From NCBI GenBank assembly GCA_030159075.1, contig BROG01000265.1, forward strand, positions 830,485-894,484: 64,000 nucleotides of DNA, written 5' to 3'. The notes beneath the pieces are model-generated. The model searched no databases. It saw only the letters and a program-made list of their open reading frames with translations, and was not told where the DNA came from. The stretch's first letter is position 1, and each line of letters starts with the position of its first letter. A program made the position numbers and the translations under genes. Positions 1 through 8,800 of the stretch are shown here, piece by piece. This DNA comes from Atrina japonica. Lineage: Eukaryota; Mollusca; Bivalvia; Pterioida; Pinnidae.

Positions 1-392
1 ACGAACATACACCGTGATTCCTATGCACATCCCACTTTGTTTGCAAGGGTATGTAAAACTGACCTTGAAGTCAATGGAATGGTTATAAGAGGGTCATGTT
101 TGTATACTCACAATTACACACACACACACATATTCCAAAAACAATGTGTCTTTCTTAACAGGGCAGACATCAAGATTAGATTCCACTGTGTTATTACTTA
201 GATTTTTTGTCATTGTACATCAATCTAAGTAGAAAGAAAAAGAATTTTTTTTGGAAAAACACAGGTAATGCCATCTTTAAATTAAGGTAAAGAAATCGAA
301 TTACACGATTGGTCCGGGCTGCTACCACAAAGCTTCATGAGCAGTTATTAAAGCGATCTCCAATCTCGGTCTATGCGGGGGACAAGTTGAAG

Positions 393-436
<44 letters not shown>

Positions 437-1930
437 AAATAACGCATTGAAAGATACCAACGCATTTGTGCACATCGTTTCGGGAAACACAGATCCATTG
501 TGTCAAAGTTGAAATTTACTTACAATGCGAATTGATACATAAGCTTACCTGAACATCGCTATTCACACGCTTACTGGCACAAGGAAAAGTGCTTACCTGT
601 ACATAGGGAGAAATCTTGTATCGTAATTTCCAGCAACCTCAACGTGAGGGAAAAGGCGTATCTCTGGCAAACTGTATATGAATGATACCAGGTAGTCAAC
701 TTCGTTTTTGGTGAGGGTATCATTGTACTGCCAAATAAGGTTTTTCATTTAATCATAGTATGGCAATCTTCATTTCCGTTAAGTTTTCTATATAATTTTT
801 TATTCTGTAATTGGTCTAATACAATTTGTTTGTTAAGGTTTACATTCATAAGAACGAAAGATCTTTTTAACTTTTAAACATATAATTGGCTGTTTTGATT
901 TTAAACATAGCCTATACGTGATGACTTTTATTAAGAAACGAACTTAAATCTATAATTGAGAATGTCACTTGCGAAGTTATTTTAGCTTTTTTAAAGACAT
1001 ATTTAAAAACGATGTTTGTTTTATAAATGTTAAGTATTCATTTCGTGAAAAGAACTGTATCATTTACATTAGGTATGATTCATTATTAAAGTTTATAATA
1101 TATATAAGATATATATCGTCTTCCCGAAACGATATCACTGAAATATCGTTCAAAGTGGCGAAAACATTAAGAAACTAAATAACGATCGATTTATCTGCTT
1201 TTTTATGTAAATACTTAAGTATTGTATGACTCTCTGTTGATCTCGTAATAGGTTGGATTCAACTCTTTTGAAAACAAGCTATACAACCATTTATTTTTCT
1301 CTTTATATTTCAAATAAATTAACAATTTTCAAATCATTCATGGGAAATTATATCTAAAATAGCCTTGGCAAAACTTAAACTTATGAAACTGAAAATATCT
1401 TACATATGTATTTGCTCATAATGTTCAAATTTCCGTTTTCAAGATTCACCAATTCTAACCGAAAAATAATTTCTTAACGTCTCTAGTCCGTATTCACACT
1501 AAAAGGAGACAATAAAAGTTGGGTATTAGTAACAAACTTCAAAACAATAATGACCAGGAAATTGTATTTGAATAGAAAATGGAATGACTTTGTGAAAAAA
1601 TTAAAACATGTGCTTTTATATGAAATTAATAAAGAAAAATAATAACTTGCATGTCGTTGTAATCTTCTAAATACTTGTATCTGTCAAGAGGTACTTTAAA
1701 TCTTTTTGACAAGCAATCTATCATGTTACTTTTCATTTCGAAAATATTTTCTCACACGCAAATTACGACACATTTCTTCTTTGTCCGTCATCGACATGAA
1801 ATTTGTTTTATCTGGTCCAGGCATTGTTGTAGACATGCCAGGACATGTTACGTACAAATCACAAGAGTTGTATTTCATTTTAAATTAGGCCTTTATTCTC
1901 ACAATTGATCATTTAGGTTTGGCTCATTTA
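1..1930. other. AT-rich non-coding stretch, no gene seen
   Basis: No reading frame here looks like a conserved protein; the short open frames have random, AT-driven composition. A CA run lies near 117-129 and an AT microsatellite near 399-434. Two GCTTACCTG strings near 543 and 590 would read as CAG/GTAAGC splice donors on the minus strand, but I could not attach a coding exon to either. Confidence 0.6.
399..434. repeat. (AT)n microsatellite
   Basis: Uninterrupted alternating AT run seen directly. Confidence 0.9.
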
Positions 1931-1959
1931 TTGACATCTAGTAACTCTGGAATATTTTT

Positions 1960-2075
1960 GGTCTATAACCATTACCTCCTGTGTTGGCCCTGGCATAACA
2001 AGAGCCTCCCAAGGCTTGGTCTAAAACCATTGCCTCCTGCGTTGACCCCGGTATAACAATAGCCTCCGAAGGCTG
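1960..2075. repeat. Two tandem 58-bp units
   Basis: Two adjacent 58-bp units (1960-2017 and 2018-2075), about 80% identical, both starting GGTCTA. On the minus strand each unit can encode a GGNG(F/Y)RP peptide, but in different frames because 58 is not a multiple of three. A minus-strand acceptor-like ACTTACAG precedes at 2138. A plus-strand acceptor (TTGTTCCAG, ~2099) and donor GTAAGT (2140) could instead bound a 39-nt plus-strand exon. Neither gene model is secure. Confidence 0.5.
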
Positions 2076-2620
2076 ATGAAGTTTGGCCTTTTTGTTCCAG
2101 GTTGACTCTGGATTGTCCCTGATTGTTGGACTCCCTTCTGTAAGTAGATATTTTTTATTTATATATATTTTTTGGAAATCGATGTGGGTTTTATCCAATC
2201 CTCTAAGTCAGATATTCCAAGTTTATGCCAATAGATGCCACAAATTGCGTTGTTGTTACAAACATAGCAACAATTGTTCATTACTTGATGGCATTGACGT
2301 CACGAAGACGTCAGACGGTACCAATTAAGATTAACAGAAACGATTAAAATCGTTTGCAAACGATTAATATTAATTTAACCACATGTTCTTATACATCAAT
2401 CCCCTTCCTATATAATCCTTTTGGGTTTGTCATCACCAAAAAGTTGGCTCTTCATCACATTCGTAGCAAACTTTATTCTGTTCCTTTTACACGTCTTAAT
2501 GAACTTTTTCAGGAAGCAAGAATAAACACCTTCTTCTGCCCCAAAATACACACTGAACAATGGATATTGCTTATCACAGACGGTCACAGACAGCCTACAC
2601 GCGTAACAAACGATGACAGA
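2076..2620. other. No supported gene
   Basis: The short overlapping open frames on both strands here do not resemble known proteins. The sequence runs up to the left terminus of the virus-like element. Confidence 0.5.
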
Positions 2621-2654
2621 AGCTATAGGCAGCTCCATAGCGTGCCATTTGAAT

Positions 2655-2700
2655 TTTGCCGCCAGGGGGCGCTTTTCAACGGTTTTTGATGACGTCATCA
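2655..2700. promoter_or_regulatory. CTCF-like motif and CRE at the left tip
   Basis: CCGCCAGGGGGCGCTT near 2660 closely matches the animal CTCF core (CCASYAGRKGGC). TGACGTCA, a perfect CRE palindrome, lies at 2690-2697. The same pair recurs at the right tip (13557-13600). The sequence match is seen; binding is inference. Confidence 0.45.
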
Positions 2701-2774
2701 GAATGCTGGTTTCTGATTGGTAAATTCAAACGGCAACCTATATAACTGCCTGTGACTTCAGGACCGAGAGTGCG

Positions 2775-2895
2775 TTATACTGGAAGTGAGGTCATACCGG
2801 AAGTACGTCATACCGGAAATGAGGTCATGTTATCATGACAATCAGGAGAAAGAGCCAATCGTTGAGCTTGGAGGTGTGTCTATGACCGGAAGTGG
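2775..2895. promoter_or_regulatory. Cluster of CCGGAAGT (ETS-like) motifs
   Basis: Several near-repeats of GGTCATACCGGAAGT occur in tandem, plus TGACCGGAAGT near 2883. Equivalent clusters lie in the right TIR (13395-13500) and in VLE-2 (18910-19050). CCGGAAGT is the ETS-family consensus; a promoter role is inference. Confidence 0.4.
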
Positions 2896-3449
2896 AATGT
2901 TGTGGGGCGGCCATCTTGGATAACGAGCCAATGAGAGCCTTCGTTACAAGAAGTCGGGGTCACGAGAAGTCAACGGCTAAAGAGAGAAGTTGGGTTTTTC
3001 CAGTTTTGAGCTAAGAGTGAATCTATATTTGAGAATCGAAACTTTGGGTTTTGTCCAGGTTTGTGAAACCAGCAGTAGGTGTCGCCACAGTCGGAGTGGT
3101 TAACAATCCTGTATCAAGTGCGCAAACGCGCGAGAAGCGGTAGACCGAGCTCGAGGCAAGCTTGAACATGTTATCCTTGTAATAAGACTCATGGAGTTTA
3201 TGAGTATGTACAAAGGGAGATCACTCTGTATACCCTATATGGATCTGAACTATCATAAACTGTATAGTGATTGGTTTTTCCCCAGTTGTGAGGTCTAGAT
3301 TGAATGAACATTGATTAGATGATGGGGTATTCCCCTGATAGCATAATTAAGTGTTAAGTAATGAAAAGCTTATTAACGTTGCTAGTTGCCAATTTTTTTC
3401 TGAGATATTGAACATTGTACTGTTTGTACATGTTTTCAGAAGATAAACA

Positions 3450-3772
3450 CTAAGACTATGTAATAAAAATTCAAACACTCACCCTATGCTGGTAGTGTTT
3501 TTCTGACGATGTTGACTCTTCGAGCTCCGGATCGTAAATGAGCTCTCAGAGGTTTAAATGAACCTATACTCTAGACATGTGACTTATTTGTTATTTCTTC
3601 TGAGATATTTGTCATTTTAATGTATGGAATTTAATCTAGACCTATCTAATGAAAAAATGAAACACTCACTCCTGCTAATATTATCGTTTTTTCTTATGAT
3701 GTTAACACCTCGAGCTTCGGATCTCAAATGAGTTTTCACAGGCTTAACTGAATCTCTCTCTAGTCACATGAC
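3450..3772. repeat. Internal ~140-bp duplication in the TIR
   Basis: Two diverged units (3450-3583 and 3631-3772) share the order AAACACTCAC, then TCTTATGATGTT or TCTGACGATGTT, then CGAGCT(C/T)CGGATC, then TCACATGAC or equivalent. The same pair appears inverted in the right TIR (12600-12900) and in VLE-2 (18060-18380). It has no coding potential in any frame. Repetition in all three TIR copies suggests a functional non-coding unit, such as an RNA or regulatory block. Confidence 0.55.
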
Positions 3773-3990
3773 GTACTATTATTAGACTTTCATCTATTGA
3801 AGTGAATACAAAAACACAAATGAAATAAAATGTTTAATGTTGAATATACATGGATAAGTAGTGTTTAGTCAATACAGATTAACACAAACACAATACCTGC
3901 GTACCTTTAGTTAAGGTTTCTTTTCGAATAAGTTGGGTGGCCCTTAAAAGGGCCGTTGATTGCTCCGAAAAGCTGAATAAGAGAGAGACT

Positions 3991-4282
3991 CTAATATCTG
4001 TCGAGTAGACGTCGCCAACGACGAACTTCTCTTTCTTTTTCTAACATCAGTCGATTTATCTCGGCCTTATGTTGTCGAAGATTGGCTAATGCTTCCTGAG
4101 CTAGTACGTATTGTACAGGTACTGGAAGTGAAGGGTCAGGTCTAGGTGGTTCCTGGTGCTGTGTAGTAGGTGTCGCAGGGGTACTACCTGCGTGGCCTTA
4201 CTACAATACGTGTCCTTCGTGTAAGAATAATTCGTATCTTTCTCTCTTCAGGTTGCATCTCCATGTCGGATGAGTTATCCAT
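3991..4282 (-). pseudogene. Small Arg-rich TIR protein, left copy (frameshifted)
   Basis: This is the left-TIR counterpart of the intact gene at 12082-12387. It begins with the same MDNSSD-type start and ends in the same RRLLDRY-type C-terminus. At 292 nt it is not a multiple of three: a short deletion near 4185 removes the segment after the Arg-rich block. The product is therefore broken. Its place inside the TIR explains the duplication, and the inner GTCTAGAC array lies just upstream of its start codon. Confidence 0.7.
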
Positions 4283-4361
4283 GATGAACTAATACCGAGA
4301 CTCAGACAGTACTAGCTTATATAGAGTTAATGACGTGTGTGTGTCGTATTGATTTTTCCCC

Positions 4362-4670
4362 GTCTAGACATCTGCGTCTAGACATTTGGCCACCTGTTGT
4401 TGACGATTTTTCTGTCTAGACATCTACGTCTAGACATCAGGCCACCTGTTGTTGACGATTGTTCTGTCTAGACATCTACGTCTAGACATCAGGCCACCTG
4501 TTGTTGACGATTTTTCAAGGACGAGTTTCATTTTCCCCCGTCTAGACATGTACATCAAGACATCTGGCCAACTGTTTTTGACATTTTGACACTTCGCATC
4601 TGGCCACCTGTTTTTGACACTTGGCATCTGACCACCTGTTTTTGACATCTGGCCACCTGTTTTACTGTCG
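4362..4670. repeat. GTCTAGAC palindrome array, left
   Basis: Seven copies of the 8-bp perfect palindrome GTCTAGAC between 4362 and 4547, mostly paired as GTCTAGACATCTRCGTCTAGAC-type doublets. They are separated by a ~50-bp spacer containing GGCCACCTG and TTGACGATTTTTC. After 4548 the palindromes fade, but the GGCCACCTGTTTTTGACA spacer repeats on. The array is also present in the right TIR and VLE-2. It always sits just upstream of the small Arg-rich gene. Confidence 0.85.
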
Positions 4671-4684
4671 CTATTATTTCACCA

Positions 4685-4910
4685 GTACCCTTATTCTTTC
4701 TCTGAATCTCTTACTTAGACTCTGTACGGGTCATAGAGTTGTGTTACACACACTGTTACGCTCTGTAGCCTTATTTTCGTTTTTTACTTAGAATCTCTAT
4801 AGCTCGTACGTCTCATAGAGTTGTGTTACACACACTATTACGCTTTGTACCCTTATTTTCTCTTACTTAGAATCTCTATAGGTCGTACGTCTCATACAGT
4901 TTGTGATACT
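4685..4910. repeat. ~75-bp tandem repeat (three units)
   Basis: Three units share CTTACTTAGA(A/C)TCT, CGTACG(T/G)(C/G)TCATA and GTTGTGTTACACACACT. A degenerate relative is at 6545-6650. Non-coding; it lies between the palindrome array and the first minus-strand gene. Confidence 0.7.
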
Positions 4911-5112
4911 AATACTCCTTCTCATAGTTTGTCAATGGTGTTTTTACACCATATAAATCTTGTACCTTTGTGTCTACCATGTACTATGCTTAAACTATAG
5001 GTGTACGCCTTAAACCTAGATAAAATACATGAACATTTTTTTTTTAAAAAAAAAAGACGACACGATTAATTTTGTAATGCAACATGTTTTAATTTTCCCC
5101 GTTAAAAAGAAA

Positions 5113-5415
5113 TCAAATGTATTTTCGCAGAGGGTTAGGGGAATGTCCCTCAGGAAAATGTACAATAATTGAATGAACAAATAAACAGTTCTTAAAGGTC
5201 ACTTCATTATGGAGACGGGGTGCCAGTTGCATCAAACGATACACCGTATCCCAAAGTCGGTTTCGGTCTGTTTCTTTGGTCCATTGAGTAGCTCTCCAAT
5301 CTGGGCAGTAGAATTGTCATTCTATTTTACCTAAGTAAACACATCCGAGTCGTTCGATGTCGAATGACAGTTTATTAAGTACACTATTCTGTGTATTGAT
5401 GTATTGGAAATGCAT
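5113..5415 (-). pseudogene. Unidentified VLE-1 frame, one internal stop
   Basis: Reading from an ATG at 5415 to a TGA at 5113-5115 gives a 101-codon frame interrupted only by one TGA, about 40 codons in, where Trp would fit. The product is protein-like: it has CVYLGKI, FYCPDWRATQW and a PRLHNEVTFKNC segment, rich in Trp, Cys and aromatics rather than AT-driven. I do not recognise the family. It has the same strand as the other VLE-1 genes and lies between the two left copies of the small Arg-rich gene. Both in-frame stops in this neighbourhood, here and in the BIR gene, are TGA at a probable Trp position, as ordinary point decay would give. Confidence 0.4.
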
Positions 5416-5764
5416 CAAGAGTACGCGTTTTTATCTTTACAAGATCAAAATCTTACCATGACTGGCATTACAAAATGGCGAGACCTACCATCCTGCAAGA
5501 CAAGTACAGTCAGCTGACGTCACACTAGTGCCATCAGCTGACACGCCTACGCGGATTTCAACTCTACATCGTTTCAGGCTTATGATCTAAATGAAGATCG
5601 CACACTAAGTAGTGTTTAGTCGCTACAATATTTTAAACTTGCCCCTACAGAATAACACAACATACATAAAACCTGCATACTTTGAGTTAAGGTTTCTTTT
5701 CTAATAAGATGGGTGGCCCTTAAAGGGACCGTTGATTGCTCCGAAAAGCTGAATAAGGGAGACT
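5416..5764. other. Spacer containing a TIR-derived tail
   Basis: Non-coding. From ~5690 the sequence repeats the region downstream of the small Arg-rich gene (GGTTTCTTTTCTAATAAG, then the GGGTGGCCCTTAAAGGG palindrome), showing that a block of TIR has been copied inward. Confidence 0.5.
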
Positions 5765-6075
5765 CTAGTATTTGTCGAGTAGACGTCGCGAACGACGAAA
5801 TTCACATTCTTTCTCTATCATCAGTATCTGCCTTGTGTTGTCAAAGATTGATTAATGTTTCCTGAGCTAGTACATATTGTACAGGTGTTGGAAGTGGAGG
5901 CTCAGGTCTACGTGGTCCCTGGTGTAGTAGGTGAAGATGGTCTAGAAGGTAATGATGGGGTCCTACCAGAATCTTTTGGCCTGTGTCGCCTTACTACAGT
6001 ACGTGTCCGCCGTGTAAGAATGATTCTCATGTTTCTCTCTTCAGGTTGCATATCAATGTCGGATGAGTTATCCAT
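5765..6075 (-). pseudogene. Small Arg-rich TIR protein, extra internal copy (frameshifted)
   Basis: A second minus-strand copy of the gene at 12082-12387, lying outside the TIR proper. The N-terminal ~40 codons match well (MDNSSD start, EERNMRIIL block, RRTRTVV). A frame change after that sends it into an early TAG. The full span of 311 nt is not divisible by three. It indicates an internal duplication of a TIR segment, and so a third dosage of the gene in VLE-1. Confidence 0.65.
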
Positions 6076-6656
6076 GATGAACTAATACCGAGATTCAGAC
6101 AGTACTAGCTTATATAGAGTTTATGACGTACGCTGTGTACTCTGTGCTTTCTTGTGATGTGAGCCCCAGATACCAAACAAGTCACATAATCCCTGAATGG
6201 CATCTTTCTACTCTCTCTTATCCCTTTTTTCTCTCCATTTCCATCTCTCTCTCTATCTCTCACGTTTCCCACATTTCTTTTCTTTCACTTCTGTTCTGAT
6301 TCTTTATATCATTTGTCTTTAGTTTTACACATAAACAAGAAGAAGAAAAAAAAAAAAGAATGAGTGGACTGCACATATATATATAGTGGTAAGAAATGTG
6401 GAAAATCAGATCAACATAAACGAATGGGCCAGTTGTTGAAAATGGAACCAAAAAAGAGACAAAATCGGCGGACCTAAGACTGATTATAGTAACAGCAGTT
6501 CTGTAGTCTCTGTATCAGCATCTTAATAAACAGGGACATATTCCCTTTGTACCTTTACTCTCTGTATCCCTTACTTATTCTCTTTGTATGCCTTACTTAC
6601 TCTTTGTATCCCGCCCGTCTCATAGAGTTGCGTTATACACTTCTGTTTTATACCTT

Positions 6657-7103
6657 CTATCGTATAATTTTATTCCTCTGTGTCACTGTATCTGTGTAGA
6701 TACATACTAGATACTTAGGACATCTAGGAGACCAATGTCCAATTTCACCAGAAATGAAACAAGGATGAATCTGTGGGGAAGGCTTATATTCGTACCCCAT
6801 ATACGATGTTCTGACTTCTAGTTGTAGTTTATCCTTCAATTCTTTCAGACTAGTTGTAATAGTCGTGAGTTCTTCCCTCATTTTCTGTAATGTGGATAGC
6901 AAGACATCACGTAACATTAACTTGGTCGCATCATTTTCGTGTTTTTCTTCCAACTGGTCTAAAGTTTTGAGAACTTCATCAAACTCATCAGCCCCTTCTA
7001 TGTACGGTGTACAATTAGGTGAATAATTTGGGTGCGTCTGAGACAATCCTGGATAACTCATGTTGATGACTGATTCAAATGATGTTTGGTCACTACACTT
7101 CAC
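6657..7103 (-). CDS. Coiled-coil protein with CCHC-like zinc knuckle
   Basis: An intact 148-codon frame. An alternative start at 7061 (MSYPGL) may be the true one, because the first 14 codons overlap the tail of the BIR gene region. Residues ~38-95 are strongly helical, with a heptad-like pattern (LDQLEEKHEND, LQKMREELTT, LKELKDKLQLE), consistent with oligomerisation. Residues ~113-130 read CFISGEIGHWSPRC. This matches the retroviral Gag zinc-knuckle spacing C-x2-C-x4-H-x4-C, except that the second Cys is Ser. The layout (coiled coil then knuckle) suggests a nucleic-acid-binding oligomer. The family is not identified, and the missing Cys may mean the knuckle is lost. Confidence 0.5.
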   Translation of the reverse strand: MKCSDQTSFESVINMSYPGLSQTHPNYSPNCTPYIEGADEFDEVLKTLDQLEEKHENDATKLMLRDVLLSTLQKMREELTTITTSLKELKDKLQLEVRTSYMGYEYKPSPQIHPCFISGEIGHWSPRCPKYLVCIYTDTVTQRNKIIR

Positions 7104-7201
7104 TTTACTTTATACCCGTTCTTCTTATTCTATATTTAGACTCGTTCCCGTCAGGCACTTGTATGTCCCCAGAAGGGCGGCTCCATACAGGGTTTTTTTC
7201 T

Positions 7202-7785
7202 TTATATCACCAGTTGACTGAAAGCACAATCTTTGGACCAACGTCGATGTTCTTTATAAGCATTGTCGTTCCATTCCCAATCTTTTAAACAGATGCCACA
7301 AGAAAAACACTGAACGTGGTCACTGTTTCCTAAATACAAAATCCTGCTCTGGCTAATTCTGTCTGTTTAGGTCCCGGTAGATATTTGGGTCAATGATCTT
7401 TAAACGTCAGGTACCTGGATTCATACGTACAAAAATTAGGTAAGGCTAAAGGTATTCTTAATTCCTGATGAAACGATAACCCTCTGACGGTAGCAGGTCT
7501 TAGTTTAAATGTGGTCACACCTTGTCTCCTTTCTGTAGGTGGAGTCCTTGTCACTTCTATCAGATTGACTCTCGCTATGCTATCCACTTCAACCTGATGT
7601 GCTCGTGGTACACTATCCACTTCTACCCGATGGGTTCGTGGTACACTAACCATCATGTCTCGGTTCATGGGGGCACTATCCGTGACGGTCTGACTAGCAT
7701 CCATCGTCGATGAAAATAAAGTTTCCATACTTGATGTTCTTTCCATCGTGTCTGAGAGTGAATTGTCCCTGATGTGGATTCTCAC
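7202..7785 (-). pseudogene. BIR-domain (inhibitor-of-apoptosis type) protein, broken
   Basis: The gene opens at 7785 with a Ser/Thr-rich N-terminal region holding three imperfect ~12-residue repeats (VPRTHRVEVDS, VPRAHQVEVDS, IARVNLIEV). It then enters a BIR domain: SRYLTFKD, a Pro-rich turn, ELARAGF, a CFSCG zinc pair, [11 protein letters not shown] and WSKDC, ending at a TAA at 7202. The order and spacing of Cys, Cys, His and Cys are those of BIR zinc ligands. Two breaks are seen: TGA at 7390-7392 where BIR proteins have Trp, and a frame change near 7338 just before the zinc pair. BIR proteins bind caspases or IAP antagonists and are known from baculoviruses and molluscan herpesviruses. Here the gene lies inside a virus-like element, on the same strand as the polymerase. 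Confidence 0.75.
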
Positions 7786-7979
7786 CCCTTTTTATAAGCC
7801 CCATAACATCTATTTTTAGATCAGACCATAATCATATTTTTCTACGTTTTTTTTCCTGAAACACAAATTTTATCATAGGTACGTCTACACTATGACTGAA
7901 AGGATCCCATGCTAGTTGCCGTTGTTCTTTTATGCACATGATACATCATACCTGATCGGTTACCATTATTATCATTTAA

Positions 7980-8488
7980 TTATAAATGAAAAGTGTCACC
8001 ATACATGGGAGACTGACGACAATCGCTTAACCATTGTCGTAGAAACATTAAAATATCATGAGGTATTTCTTCCTGTTCTACTTTTCGTGGTCGTCCCCTA
8101 CTTCTTTTCACTCCTTCCCTCTGTCCTTATTCTTCTTCTCTTTGTTCTTTTGTTCTCTCTATGGATACTTTGCGTGGACGTCCCCTCTTTCTTTTTATTC
8201 TCTGTTCTCCTTCTTTTCCTTCATCTCTCTGTCCTTCTGATTTTTTCTCTCCTTCTGTCTTGTCCTGTCCTTCCATCGTTTCCCCCATTCTTTCTCTCTG
8301 TTCTTCTTCTTCTCTATTTCCCTTCTCTCTGTTTCACTTCTTCTTCTCCCTGTTTCTTTTCTTCTCTCTGTTTCTTTTCTTCTCTCTGTTTCTCTTCTTC
8401 TTCTCTCTGTTTCTCCCCTTTCCACTCCTTTCGTCTTTTCATTTCTTGTGTCTTTATTCATTTCATTTTCTCTTTTTGTCGGTTTCAT
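7980..8488 (-). pseudogene. Lys/Glu/Arg-rich protein with two AT-hooks, decayed
   Basis: The plus strand here looks like a polypyrimidine tract, but on the minus strand it encodes a charged repeat protein (ETERRKETERRKET-type repeats). Two AT-hook cores, RGRPRK, follow at 8169-8186 and 8082-8099, and both lie in the same frame, separated by one TAA. After the second hook the frame continues to a sensible C-terminus (EEIPHDILMFLRQWL) and stops at 7980-7982. The open charged repeat (8195-8488) is in a different frame from the hooks, so at least one frameshift is needed. AT-hooks bind the minor groove of AT-rich DNA; a DNA-condensing core protein of the element is a reasonable guess. Not homology-confirmed. 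Confidence 0.45.
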
Positions 8489-8567
8489 ATTGCTAGAAGT
8501 TCAATACCCGATGTGGACACGATGACACTCGTTCATCAATTGACCAAAGATGCACTTCATTTTATGA

Positions 8568-8800
8568 TTAAATGACACGACGAAAATGAAGTTTGGCAAT
8601 CACTTTTTCTCCTAGAAAATGAATTTTACGTCCCATGTCATCTCTCAATTGTATTTCAATGGTATAAAAATACTTTTTATTTAAACCCACATAAATGTAA
8701 TGAAAAGGTTCCCAATGTTGATGATTGAGCGATTGACCCGTTTGAAAAGGGAGCACGCGTAATAACGGTAACAATTGTGAACCCACAATTCGACTTTCGG
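8568..8800 (-). pseudogene. C-terminal fragment of a capsid-type protein
   Basis: The fragment reads LLPLLRVLPF, then NHQHWEPFHYIYVGL, FYTIEIQLRDD and KVIAKLHFRR before the stop. From memory, this C-terminal pattern (TIEI..RDD.G....F..GK....LHFR) belongs to proteins that accompany this polymerase type in invertebrate virus-like elements and probably contribute to virions. That attribution is recall, not a search. The N-terminal part is missing: the fragment starts at a deletion junction where polymerase sequence stops, near 8800-8820. It has the same strand and a similar frame to the polymerase, which could mislead gene predictors into a fusion. Confidence 0.45.

Larger units (their letters stand above)
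2621..4345. repeat. VLE-1 left terminal inverted repeat
   Basis: Inverted match to ~12030-13633. It contains, from outside in, a CTCF-like motif and CRE near the tip, a cluster of CCGGAAGT motifs, a long non-coding stretch with an internal duplication, and a broken copy of the small Arg-rich gene on the minus strand. The match continues loosely through the GTCTAGAC array at 4362-4670. A TIR this long is far beyond that of ordinary cut-and-paste transposons and fits protein-primed virus-like elements. Confidence 0.8.

Noticed and set aside
4362..4670. CRISPR-like array appearance
   Set aside because: The spacers are themselves repeated and the sequence is eukaryotic; it is a palindrome tandem array, not a CRISPR.
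7916..8575. 219-codon plus-strand frame rich in Ser, Phe and Leu
   Set aside because: It is the complement of the minus-strand Lys/Glu/Arg repeat gene and has no protein-like variation.
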